Below are positions 46,146-57,294 of a stretch of 64,000 bases of DNA, piece after piece. Source of the stretch: Anthostomella pinea (taxonomy: Eukaryota; Ascomycota; Sordariomycetes; Xylariales; Xylariaceae); contig CAUWAG010000004.1 in assembly GCA_963556695.1 (NCBI GenBank), positions 3,224,001 through 3,288,000 on the forward strand, given 5' to 3'. Position numbers and translations under genes: made by a program. The notes under the pieces are model-generated. The model was given only the letters and a program-made list of their open reading frames with translations. It had not been told where the DNA came from and searched no databases. The number at the start of each line of letters is the position of its first letter. The first letter of the stretch is position 1.

Positions 46146-47388
46146 TGCGGCAACTGAAGAAGGATGTGCGCGGCTTGGTTCGACGTTATGCTGAGCTTCG
46201 AAGAGGAAGATGAGTTGCTATCGGGCTGATGTTGTGGACTGGCGCTGATGAACGTCGCCTTATATGGCTTCAACCATGAGTCTTCGAACGGTAGTGGTTT
46301 TCCTGGTCACAGTGTTCAGAACACGCAGCCAAGCTGGCCAAGGTAAGCGACAATACGAGCCCGACTCCAGTGACTTCGTATTCCCGTCATACGAGCTGGC
46401 AGAGCTGCATGCTGTATGGACCGTCAGCTCTTGGCGCCAATCATGGCCAGAAGATGTTGCGGTGCCTGCATACCGATGCAAGGACCCGACGTCAACGGCT
46501 CTGGCGGCTGACCACGTACGATATTTCGAAATTGCACCGCGCCATTTTGGATGACCGAAGCGTGCGACGGGCGGAGAATTCTCGATTCGGCAACGGATGA
46601 GCAAACAAAACACAGCCCGTCGGCCGGCTTTCTCTCTGATGATCGGTGGTTTCACGTTACATCGAGGTGATTTGCTAGTCGTATCCGGTTTCCTGCATAC
46701 CATTGAGCCCTGGTCCCGGCCCCTGGTTGCAGTCCGCCTCAGGCCCTCAGCTGCATGTGCTCGAAAGATATTCACCAGATCGATCCACCATGCTCACTGT
46801 CACCAATTCTCTATGAGGAGGCTGAAGTCGCCCACAATCTTCAGGACCGTGATTCGCTGTCACCAAATGGGGCGGTCCCAAGTCTGGATGGGCTCGGTTT
46901 CTTACGGCATACAATGTTGTTTCCATTGCACAGATAGATGGTTCAGCAGCAGGATCGTGTTTGCACCGGCAAGAGGTAACCAGGTGCGACTGATTCCTCG
47001 TCACCTTCACCTACACGCCCGACAAGAACAGTCAACACATGTGCCTGTGTCCCAAGGTGGCACTATTCGGCCAGTGCTGTACGACACGTGTGCCAGGACC
47101 TGCTGGAGGAGGCTGATGGAAAGCCAAGGACTTGATCGTTGTTCCTCCTCGGAGGCACAATGTCACAGCGAGCGGCCCGTCAAGTAAAGGTTCTTACTGA
47201 ATACGTAAAGGCTGGGTGGCCAGCTTTGATACGATCACCCTTCAAGAGTCTCCGTGCCCAAATATAGGCTCAAGGTAACCTAGGAATAAGCAAAGGGAAC
47301 GTTGAATATCTTCAAGACTGCTCATTCAGTGGTGCCTATTCCTTCAACCTCTTTCTGGTGCCTTGAAGTTTACGTACCTAAGCCATGT
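46146..47388. other. Intergenic, no supportable gene
   Basis: Left side is the promoter of the BYS1-like gene. A 196-codon plus-strand frame (46597-47187) and a 171-codon minus-strand frame (46260-46775) have no recognisable features. Confidence 0.4.
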
Positions 47389-49897
47389 TCAAGTGGGAGG
47401 AGGACGGGTCGAAAATTCTGCGGGCTCGGTGTATCGTATGTCTGCCTGTTCGGCCCCATTCGGACCCCCGTTGTTTGCAGTACCCTTCAGGAACTCAACC
47501 CAGGCGTCCTGACCCATTACTTCCTCGACGGCTTCCAGGGCTGTCGCATTAGGCCACATCATGGGGAAGACCTGGTTGATCTGCGTTTGTGGGCTCTCGT
47601 TGATAGGTCCAGGATCTTCTCCTGCTGCAAAGTCAAATGCCGCATCCGAAGCGAGGTTCGAAAAGGTAGCCTCGGGTCCTTGGCCAGCAGAAATGGTCTC
47701 GTGAGGAAGAGATGGGTATGGCTGTCTGGACAGGCTGGCAGGATGCCCATCTTTTAGATACTGACCGCACAAACTCTGGATGACTTGGTAGCAGCGGACA
47801 GAGCTCGCGTTAACAGTTGAGAGGGCTTCAATGGTGCGTAGCGTTGTGGATATTTGGTCAGACCAGCTCAAAGCCTCCGGGGCAAATGGACAGTTGCGGA
47901 GGCAAATGCAAGGAATCAGAGCTGCCTGGAAGAGGAAGTATCTGTGGCAAGTCAGCAAGTACGGTCAAGGCAACGATGCGGTCTTCCCACGACCATACGA
48001 AGCAAGCAATCAAGGATACTCACAGAGAATACCAGGCAGCCAGGCGATTCCGCTCGTTGTTGGCCCAGTAATTACTGATTCCATAAATAGTGAACCTAGC
48101 ATCTTCGAGACAACGCTCATACGCCTCAATGCTGGCAGCAGACTCCTCGACCCTTCCCTGCCGAGTATTCAGGGCGTTGCGTATCACGAAAGGACGATAC
48201 ATGATGATTCGAAAATTCCGGTATCGCCATTGCATGACTGCATGCGGAAGAGCGTATCTTTGGGGAACGCTGCTGCTCTCGTCGAAGTAATTGGGAAGGC
48301 TGCAAAGCCAGGGCTTTATCAAAGTCGCATCCATGTGACCGAGCTCCTCGGCACTTGGGAAGGGCCTGGAGATGACCTTTGAATACGCTTTGTGTGTAGC
48401 CATGTGGAAACGCGCTTGGATGCCGACTGCGGTGTAGGGCGTGATCGCTGTGTTCTCGGGGGGGTAGCTTCGCGAGTTCGCAGTGAGTTCCTACACACGA
48501 CTGTCAGAAACGCCCCACTCGCTTGGCTTTTCAAGACTCACTCTATCTGCCACGTTCAGGGGAAATGCGACATCGACGCCGTCATACGGCCACACCATTG
48601 GGCGACTAAAGGTGATAGTAGCCCCAACCTCAAAGACGCAGAGAGACCACCAAACACGGCGCCGAATCTCCATGTTCAGAGGCGATATGTTCCATCCCGG
48701 GAACTCCTTGTGTAGACCGAGTCCCATGGCCATCCTGGAGGCCAGACCCAGGTAGTTGTATCCAGAATTGGGCTTGTTCCTCTTTTGCTGGTAGTTGGAC
48801 ATCAAAGTCAACGTCTGAACCAAGGTCAGATTACCAACCTCGAGGAAGTCGAAGGAGAGCATCGATCTGGCATGTACGGACAGCTGGAGGTCGAGATCAC
48901 CTGCAACTGTCACAGCGGAGCAGTACACGCCAATCGAGGCCACAGTGTAGGCAAGGATTGTCCAGCTCCGCCCATGAGGCTGGGGGATGACTTCAGAATA
49001 TTGGGCTCGGAACGTCGGTTCATGCAAGATGGGATAGCTCAGATGGAAACTGGAGAAGTAAGAGTCGATCATGGTATCGGCAATATGGCGGTTGACGTCT
49101 GGCTGAGCTAGGACCGAAGGCAGCGGCGGAGACAGTAGCCTCTGTCGTACGGGTTCCCGCCCGGCATCCGGCTCAAGCATACGGAGCAGCGCGGCCCCGG
49201 ATGCGACCCCAAGATAGCCAGCTTCGCTCTCCTTGACCGAAAGGGACGCCATCCCATCCTTTATCTGCCCCTCGTCTTCGCCATCGCGTACCGCGTCCGT
49301 TCCAGGGGTAGGAGAGTTGACCGTCCCGAGTTCATTCCATTCAAAGTCATCCTGCGGCGGTGTTTCCAGCAAGCCTGCTGTGGCTTTGGAGGTGCTCGAC
49401 TCTGGGGCGGCGAATGCACTGGCCACACTGCCAGGTAGCAGCGATATCTGGGCTCCGAGACGGCTCTGCCTTGGTTCATCATCCTCGGCAGGGTTCTGGG
49501 CCGGTGGAATTATACCAGCACTCGACGTGCTTGTTGATGTCGGTGTCTGGGGACGTATGCTTCCGCGTAGGGCTTCTCGAGCCTCGAAGGTCTGATGTGA
49601 CGAATCCTCGCTCGAGCCAGTCTGGTGTGATTCGACGTTGGCAGGATATCGCGTGCTCGAACCGTCGTTCTGCCTCAGCCTTCTGATGACTGCTTCGGCT
49701 CGCTCGAGTTTCTCCTCGACCTCGGTCAAGTGCTTACGCGTCAGTGGAGTACGCGAGTGCTTCTCGTAGAGGCAGTGTCGGCGATACCTCACACAAGGAC
49801 CACACGTTGGCACGACCTTGTCGCAGCGGGCCTTTCGTCTATAACACTCCTTGCACGATAGTCTCGCCGCGTCTTGGTGCGCTTCGGCCTCGGTCAT
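47389..49897 (-). CDS. Zn(II)2Cys6 transcription factor, GAL4/LAC9/ARA1 type
   Basis: Three exons on the minus strand: 49897-48542, 48490-48024 and 47941-47389; 791 aa. The binuclear zinc cluster is at Cys15, 18, 25, 32, 35 and 42 (C-x2-C-x6-C-x6-C-x2-C-x6-C), followed by SRTPLTRKHLTEVEEKLERA, a linker and coiled-coil dimerisation start. The fungal-specific middle homology region is at about 270-460 (SYPILHEPTF, YQQKRNKPNSGYNYLGLA, RMAMGLGLHKEFP, EIRRRVWW). This linker and domain combination is that of the GAL4/LAC9 group, which in filamentous fungi includes the arabinose regulator ARA1 and galactose/lactose regulators. Target genes are probably the neighbouring transporter and polyol dehydrogenases, which is an inference from position. 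Confidence 0.88.
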
Positions 49898-50543
49898 GGC
49901 TGGTCGTCGAACGGGGAAGCACGAGCTGACGGGACGGGTATGGACGGTTTAGGGGGCGAGCAAAGGACATTCTGGATTGACTGGCGGTCGATTGACCATC
50001 TGGTTGAGAACTGAGCTCGATCTGGTGACTGGTGTTTCCGAGATTGGAGATTCGGGGTAGTCTGGTCTTGGGCGTGGAGAGCGAACCTTGGAAGAGGGGG
50101 ATGGTATCGTGGGTCATTAGTTCGGTACCTGGGCTACAGACCGCTACGAAACTCAAGACATGTACCAGTGTTGAAGAAAAAGGGCCAGAAGACTGCCAAA
50201 AGTACACATTGCCAAACCGACAATTGCAGGATGGTGATGTAGCTTCTCCGCCATAGTGGATGCTCCTAAAATGGCGTCTCACCACCACTTGGACAACAAG
50301 ACAAATGGGCCCATCTCTCTTGGGGAATGGGGAATGGTGTCTGGGGTGGATACTACTACTTCTACAACTCCACCTGCCAGTGGTGGAAGCCGGCTTCGTC
50401 TTGGACATTCAGGGACAAAATACGATTAAAGACGATTTTCTTTGCTCTGGATAGGGCATTGGTACAACCTGAGTTGTGACTGTGGTGGAAAGAAACAAGA
50501 AACAAGAAACCTGCATTGCGACCAAAACCGCAAGTCATCCAGC
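49898..50543. promoter_or_regulatory. Promoter region of the Zn2Cys6 factor
   Basis: Spacer between the factor's start and the 3' end of the transporter gene on the same strand. No defined binding site can be claimed. Confidence 0.4.
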
Positions 50544-52220
50544 TTACGCGCTCTCGGTGTGGTCGGCCGTGCCGCCTACACCGCTGGCCTTGAGCACCAC
50601 GCCTTTATCGTCCCTCGCGTCGTCCGATATCCTGGCATCATCCCCGTCAAAGAGAGCCGCGATTTCCTCCAAACTATGTCCCTTGGTCTCCGGAAATAGG
50701 AAGAAGACGATGAACAAGAACACAACGAGGAGGCAACAGTAGACTATGTAGTACTTCCAGCCCAGATTCTCCATGCCGATAGGATTGCAGAAGGCCGCCA
50801 CAATCAGAGAACTGTAGATAGACAGCAGTTCGAGCGCGATACCCTTGGAACGGAGGGAGTAGGGGAAGATCTCGGTCGTATATCCGAAAAGGAGCGGAGT
50901 CCAGGCGATGTCATAATGGAAGTAGTAGATGAAGAGGCACACGACCACGACAATTCCCGCCGCATTGTTGCCGTTTTCGGACACGAGCGCTGAACAGGCT
51001 GTCCACACGACGTAGGATACGAGCATGCCGGCACTGCTCCAGAGAAAAAGGGTGCGCCGACCCAGACGGTCCACCAGGAACGCCGCTGCTACAGAAGCGA
51101 TGAAGTTGAACACCTGGAGCAGGCCGTTGATGAGGGTCTGGGTGTGGGTTGCCGTAATCCCGATCGTGTTCAGTACTAGGGTCAGGTAGTAGCTGACGAT
51201 ACCGATCCCATTCCACTGCGCCATGGCTCCAATGAGCACCGCGATGAGTGTCCGCTTTCGATTGCCAGGCGAAGAGATCAGGGCCTTCCAGCCGACCGAC
51301 TCTTTCATATTCTCGAGCTCTATGGCATGGACTATTTCCGACAGCTCTCGGGTGACCAGTGGTGAGAAGCCCTCTTCGGGGGCTGTCTGCCCGGAGTGAT
51401 ATTTCGAAAGTATCGCCGCGGCTTCGGGGGTTCTACCGTGGGCAATCAACCATCGAGGGCTTTCCGGCACGGCCCAGATGAATGCCAGCTGCACACAGGG
51501 GAGAGCGGCTTGGATGATAGAGGGGATCCTCCAAGACCAATTACTTGTATATGTCTGCGTGCCGAAAGTCGTCCACGAAGCAAGGATAGCACCTGTGTGT
51601 CCAGCGTTAGCGGTGCCAGCGACAGCTTCACTTCCGGCAGAGATGGCTCACCAAGGTAGTACATGGTCCAGAAAGCGCTTGTGTATTTTCCTCGGTGTGT
51701 GGGATACGCCAGCTCTGCGATGAGCATCGGGCTTGGCTGCACCACGAACATGCCACCAAACCCGACGAGAAAACGGGAGACGACAAACTGGGCGAAGCTG
51801 AACGACGAGGCCTGGATGACTGTTGCAACAATGATCATGATGATCCCGGCCAACAGCACAGGCTTTCGGCCATATCGATCGGCTAGGTTGCCGATAAAGG
51901 GGATCGAAGCGACGGAACCGATCGACTGGGCGGCATTGACGAGCCCAAGCATCGCACCTTCGGGGTGTCCAAAGTATTCACGCCATGTCTCAAGAGACTG
52001 TAAGCCATTCATCAAGGATCCTGCACCAGATTTAGCAAAAAAGACCTATTGCGTCCACGACGACCTGAAACTCACCATCGTAGCCCGAGACCGACGACGA
52101 CAATAGGGGTATGAGGAGAATCAGGTTCAGGCGGAGGAGATGGGACTGCTGAAACCAATATTTCCCTGTGTGAGGGAGCACCTCAGCCAGCGACGCTCCG
52201 ACAATCTCAGCGTCTTTCAT
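50544..52220 (-). CDS. MFS sugar transporter, lactose permease type
   Basis: Three exons on the minus strand: 52220-52076, 52020-51652 and 51592-50544; 520 aa, normal for the sugar porter family. Diagnostic motifs are GYDGSLMNGLQ in helix 1, NLADRYGRKPVL after helix 2, PESPRWLI in the central loop, LVDRLGRRTLFL after helix 8, and PETKGHSLEEI after helix 12. The FxGYDGSLMNG start is characteristic of lactose-permease-like fungal transporters (LAC12 type), a group that also takes up cellobiose, arabinose and polyols. It would import the substrate of the neighbouring enzymes across the plasma membrane. Lies on the same strand as the regulator and the adjacent SDR. Confidence 0.9.
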
Positions 52221-54368
52221 GATTAGTGTGATCAGTTGTTGATGGACCGGCGCTGCGAAGAAGACGAAGACGGAGAAAAAGAAGGAGTCCTCTTATTAAA
52301 AAGGAGGTAGCTCGACAACTGGGACGGGTGACTTGGCAAGCGTGACTCTACTCACGTCTCAAGATACTCTCAGGGTCGTACTTCGAAGCCGCCGCAAGAA
52401 CGACGGACATGACATATATAGACGTGGATACGTAGTCGTACGCGTCCAGCATGGACATGCCATGCCTACCCCAGATTTCTTGTTACCATCGGAGACAGAC
52501 AGTGGGCCGATCACCCCATCCCCATGGGGGCCACTAGTCGGGCCAAGCCAGGGACATCCACCCTCTCGGGTGACTTATTATTCTTTTTCGGGGCTATCTC
52601 CGCGAACAAACCTTGTAACTACAACTTGGGTCATGGCCACGTTTCCAGGTAGCCAATGCTAGAGCTTACCAGTTTTTGTACACTCGAGAAATTCATACTA
52701 AGTGGTCACAGGAACCCGCCGACCCCGGAATCCAGAAACATGCCAGCATCACCCGTCGAGCCAGGAGGGGGCTGTAAACTAGTAAGGAGCAACGAGGCCA
52801 CGGTACCAGAAGCTGGTGGTTACGACAACATCGCACGTTCAAACCTCCGTGTCCTCCGGTCGTGTTGGTCTCATGACATTTGGTCTCATGACTCGCGGGC
52901 GATGAGCCGACGTGGTGGGCCTTGATACTAGGCTTAGTGCTTAGTCTGGACTACGGACGACAGTCACCCAACTGCGCCGCTGGCGGGTGACAGTCAACCT
53001 CGGACTAGCTCATCCGGATTCTATCGTTCGACGACGTACGCCCCGGAAATGCCGCCGCGCTGTATAGCAAAATGGCAGGAGCTTGACCCCATTGGACTCC
53101 AGTTGTATTGTGGATAGCTTGATGTCATGGTAAAAGAGGCTTGTTTGTTACTCGCCTCCGTCGACTGGTGTTAGATTTGCATCTTGAAGTGGGCTCGTGG
53201 AAATCAAAACCCGTTGTTCTCTTTACGGAGCATAGGTATCTAGTTCTAGTTCGGGACCTTGGGCAAGCTTCAAGCGCCATGTGTGGTGCAACGTGCCACG
53301 CGAATGGCTCGTGGAAGGGTCCCGGGTTCCTGGGTTTGGTCAACTCATGGACGGCTCCAGAGCGTCTTTAGAACGAACTTGGGGGTATTCACAACAGTAC
53401 ATGCGGCTGTATCAACTCCGTGTTTACTTGTGGCGTATGTCGCGTTTGGAAAAGCGGATGAGGTTCGCAGACGTGTAAAGACGAATGTAACAAAAGTCGA
53501 TCACCTGTGGCCACGATACTCTCCGGCAAAGCTTGCCCCAGAAACCGAACGTCAATGGGTTGGCTCTATTGTTATGTCTCGAGGTTCAACAAGCGCAGTA
53601 ATAATTAGTTCTGCTATTTGCACCTTGTTCAAACTCTTTATTTGCACCTTGTCTCTACACCTTAACTGTCAGCCAGCTGCAATACAGCCCCCTATCTCAG
53701 CACAATTACACCAACAACTGTACCGATAATTACCGATAACTGCACCGACAGCTACACCAACAACCTCGATCTGCTAACTGCCTGGGGAGATGGGGTGGAG
53801 ACAAGGTGCAAATAGCAAGACTCGTAATAATACCCGAGCTGGTCTTTCTCACACGTCCTTCGACAAAGAGGTTAGAACCCACCCTCAGACCCCTTAAAGG
53901 TCTCCGTAGGAGGATATGGTCCGAAAGTATCAAAAGAACGACGCATCTGGAATAATAAGCACACTGGAATAAGCAATGTTGAAGCTGAGTGATGTTTTCT
54001 TTGCTCATACTACGGTGCTTATTCCGGACACGTCGTTCAGATGCCTTCGAGAATATCTTAGGTTAGGTGGGACTGGCTCGGATACTTGTGAAAGTTCAGT
54101 GTAGCTTGGTCTTCGAGTGGTATAGAAATGACTGTGCGAGGGAGTCGCAGTCTGGAAATGACTGACCGGCGTTCGCAGGTTCTCTGGCGTGCACTGATAA
54201 GGTCTCAGTGTGCGCTGTCTTCCACGCGCCAGTCTGACAAGCTGCAGACGGGTCGAGTCGTCATCCGAGGGTCACAAGGTCGCATATCGTAAGTCAGGAG
54301 AAATCATGGTTGTGCAACTACAGTGACTTCCTCAACCCGACCTTTGGTGAGGTACGAACATATCCTGT
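52221..54368. other. Intergenic, holds a MITE-like element
   Basis: Left side is the transporter promoter. Apart from the MITE-like sequence at 53599-53831 no feature is supported. Open frames up to 156 codons (for example plus 53259-53729) run through that element and are not believed. Confidence 0.4.
53599..53831. mobile_element. MITE-like element with inverted repeats and possible TAATAAT target duplication
   Basis: The left end (53606-53627) and the reverse complement of the right end (about 53803-53824) share GCTATTTGCACCTTG, preceded by similar TAGTTCT and GAGTCTT. TAATAAT occurs at both outer edges (53599-53605 and 53825-53831). The inner side of the left arm repeats TATTTGCACCTTGTCTC (53639-53655), matching GAGACAAGGTGCAAATA on the right. 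Total length is about 220 bp without coding capacity. No transposase is nearby; the family is unknown. Confidence 0.55.
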
Positions 54369-55302
54369 CTACCTCGCTGTGTAGCCACCATCGATTACGA
54401 AGTCTGCTCCGGTGGTGTAGGAACTGGCATCACTGGCTAGGTACAGGTATATCCCCTTGAGTTCCCGCGGATCCGCGTCCCGCTTCATAGGGGTAAGACC
54501 AAACCATGCCTCCTTCATCTCGAACGGGCAGTCGCCTGAGATTGCCGTGTTGATGTACCCAGGAGAGACTGAGTTTACCCTGCCTCCCCATTTCGCCCAC
54601 TCAACCGAGAGTGACTTGGCGAGATGGATCTAGGGTGATAGTTTCTCGTTAGTTTGCTGCAAGATTGCGCGCAAGAGTACGGAAGGACTCACCACGCCAG
54701 CTTTGCAGGCGTTGTAACATGTCTGCTCCTGGGGAACGTTGGCTGCGTGGCCGCTCATCGATGCAGTGGCTATGCCAACACCATGGCCCTGTTTGCGGAA
54801 AACCAGGCCGGCCGCACGGAGACAGTAATACGCCCCGTCAAAGTCAATGGCTCGCACCTTGGTCCAGTCCTCCAGACGGTCATCCAAGCCGCCGGCCTTG
54901 CTAGGTATTCCGGCATTGGCAATCATGACATCAAGGCGGCCGAAGTCTTGGACCGTCTTGGACACTGCAGCTTCGACAGCGCTGTAGTCGGACACGTCAA
55001 CTTTGTACGTTGCAACTTTGACACCAAAGTCTTTCGCTATCTTGCCTGCCAGTTGATCTGCCTGTGTCGAAGAGTGGTACCATAGTGCGAGCTATGGTGT
55101 TGTCAGCGTGGGCCTGCGACTGGTAGGGAATATGATGACGGACATTGGCACCGGCCTCGGCCAGGCCTCTTGCCACTTCGTAGCCAATTCCACCAGCACC
55201 CCCTGTAATAATCACAGTCCGGCCATCGAGGCGAAATTGCTTGAAGACACTGTCCTGTACGGGTGGGTCGGGGTTTCTGATTGATTGTTGGTTGGCCGAC
55301 AT
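54369..55302 (-). CDS. Short-chain dehydrogenase, L-xylulose/sorbose reductase type
   Basis: Three exons on the minus strand: 55302-55144, 55091-54693 and 54629-54369; 272 aa. Features: TGGAGGIG (33-40) for NAD(P) binding, NAG in DVMIANAG, and the catalytic Y179-N-A-C-K183. The C-terminus ([34 protein letters not shown]) is typical of the polyol/ketose-reductase SDRs such as L-xylulose reductase, sorbose reductase and NADP-mannitol dehydrogenase. The first intron has an unusual GTCCGT donor but a good branch (CTGAC) and TAG; without it the Rossmann strand beginning LALWYH is lost. An exact substrate cannot be assigned. Probably interconverts a keto sugar and a polyol in the cytosol. Confidence 0.85.
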
Positions 55303-56016
55303 GATGAGAACGAAGTGTGATTTTGACAAGTTAGCTGTTCTGTTGTTGGGAAGTGTCTGTTGAAATTTGATGATCTGAAGCCTCACGACATGTCCATGTC
55401 CAGTTCAAATATACTCAATGGCAATTGAGCAGTATGAGGAACTGCGATGCGGTCGACGAGACTCCACTTCGCTCTCCATGTCACCCTGGTATACTGGAAG
55501 CATGTTGACACTGGACGGTGACGGACTCCTGTGACCCTAGACGAAACACCACAGGTCTGTCACTACTTTGGTGCCTGGCCCAGACTGCTCTGAAGGCGGA
55601 GGGTCGAGGCTATGGCGGCTCATCTGCTCCGGTGGTCAGACGATATCAGACCATGCGTTGGTTGGATGATTTCCCTGGATGGGTCACTTTCGAAAGTTCA
55701 AAGGAAGAGCCGCTCCTTCCTGGGGTAAAGCATGTGAGCGGACAGGTCAGACCCCAACCATGACCCCCGACCTTCTCTTCGAGGCGGAAGCCTTCTGAAA
55801 GGGCCGCTGGAAATCACAAGGAAGACACCATAGAAATGTATGAGTAGATAGTCGACAGGTCACAGGTGTCGGGAACAGCACACCGGTGCCCCTTAATTCA
55901 TTGATAGATACACCCAGCCACATGACACGGACAGTGCTAGATCTGCCAGCCACTCTTCCCTTCAGCCACACACACACCTTAGGGCTGGCGAGGTCCTCTT
56001 ACTGAGACGAGAGTAT
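55303..56016. other. Intergenic, promoter of the SDR and 3' end of kinase gene
   Basis: Nothing recognised apart from the presumed SDR promoter. Confidence 0.4.
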
Positions 56017-56712
56017 CTAACCCTCCTCCACACTCTCGACCAGCACATCTTGCCTCCCTAGGCTATGCTGCATCACGTATCGCCCATTCGGGATATCATT
56101 GTAGTCTGCGCGTGCAAGTGCCGCCTCCATCGTGGGCTCGATCGTTGCCCTCAGATGTCTAGCGGCCACCCGTTGCCTAGCTATCTCTTCGTCCACCCGG
56201 ACGAGCCAGCGCTCGTCTACGTTGCCCGCAATGTCCGCCCATGGTTCCTCGTCGCACAGGAGGTAGTTTCCCTCGAGTATGCAGACGTCGACATCCAGAC
56301 CAATGATAAGTCCATCGGCAACCGGGTTCTTGACGGCGTGGTCAAAGGTTGGCACGGCCGCAGATGCGACCCCGTAACTCGATCGTAGGGTCCGGACCAG
56401 ACGCGCCGCAGCCTCACCGTCGAAGGTCCACGGCGCTCCGCGTCGGGCCAGGCATTCCGTGGCGTTGGGAAGGGCCCGGAGAGTAGCCAGGGGTAGGTGG
56501 AACCCGTCGATCGAGACGGCGACGGCCTTGATTGGGGGCTCGGACAACTCGTTCAGCGCTCTGATGACTTCGGTCGCGATTGTGGTCTTGCCGGATCCCG
56601 GGGGTCCGGATAATGCGATGAGTACCCTAGCTGGGGCAGAGTGGGCTGTGTCATGCTTTTGTCTGTGGAGGGCGACAACACGCCGGGCGAGGTCTCGGTA
56701 GGTGCCGTCCAT
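56017..56712 (-). CDS. P-loop kinase, phosphoribulokinase/uridine kinase superfamily (FrcK/Yfh7-like)
   Basis: Single exon, 231 aa. Walker A is GPPGSGKTT (36-44). Next come SIDGFHLP with the substrate-side Asp-Gly-Phe-His, RRGAPWTFD (a hallmark of this subgroup), VPTFDHAVKNP, ILEGNYLLCDEEPW and a C-terminal Arg-rich lid (VAARHLRA) followed by NDIPN. The same layout is seen in bacterial proteins called nucleoside kinase or FrcK that sit in sugar-uptake operons, and in yeast Yfh7. It would transfer phosphate from ATP to a small hydroxyl substrate. Because it lies between sugar-polyol genes, a keto-sugar or polyol kinase is the attractive guess, but a nucleoside or vitamin substrate is not excluded. 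It is divergent from the polyol dehydrogenase gene. Confidence 0.85.
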   Translation of the reverse strand: MDGTYRDLARRVVALHRQKHDTAHSAPARVLIALSGPPGSGKTTIATEVIRALNELSEPPIKAVAVSIDGFHLPLATLRALPNATECLARRGAPWTFDGEAAARLVRTLRSSYGVASAAVPTFDHAVKNPVADGLIIGLDVDVCILEGNYLLCDEEPWADIAGNVDERWLVRVDEEIARQRVAARHLRATIEPTMEAALARADYNDIPNGRYVMQHSLGRQDVLVESVEEG

Positions 56713-57294
56713 GTTTTGCTGTGCTTGAACCGCCGCGGAAAGGTTGCGTGCCTATGTAGATGCATGACACACCTTTCTTTTCTGAAGCGCTCCTATATAC
56801 CATCGTACCAGTGCGCAGGCGACCTCTGAGACGGGATGCTGGACAAACTTGTGTCTCACCAGGTCAGCCGGTCTTGGACTCGGACTTCTGTCGACCGGCC
56901 TGTCTCCACCCACACGGTGATACTGTACCTTATGCACCAGCACCAGGCATTAGTACCGCACCGAATCGACAATACGGGTTGTGTACAGTTGTACCTATGT
57001 AACAACCGTTTGGAGGCCATCCCCGCTCCATCGGATAGACACCGCACGACTGGGCGACCGAGGGGGGAAACAGCCGGCCCCGGGCGGTCCTACAGGTCAG
57101 GAAGGGGTGGCTCGTTCGCCCGTTGCCGTAACGCAATATCACCTCTGTTCGCCGCACCCCCTTTCAGGAGTTCACACATTCATCTGACATTACATTTCCT
57201 AGCTGCAGTGTCGCTTGAAACGACTGTCTATACTTTTCATCGATACGAAGTTCAACTCAAGAAATTTCCTTCTTTTTCAACTACCTACTACAAG
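56713..57294. promoter_or_regulatory. Divergent promoter of kinase and polyol dehydrogenase
   Basis: 582 bp between start codons. The rightmost part is a pyrimidine-rich leader for the plus-strand gene. Six-base CreA-like motifs occur, but at a rate I cannot distinguish from chance. Confidence 0.45.

Noticed and set aside
46597..47187. 196-codon plus-strand frame between BYS1-like gene and regulator
   Set aside because: No recognisable motif and it reads through sequence with no codon bias.
56713..57294. CreA (carbon catabolite repressor) sites in the divergent promoter
   Set aside because: SYGGRG matches are six bases and as frequent as expected by chance. Without pairs of high-affinity sites this cannot be claimed.
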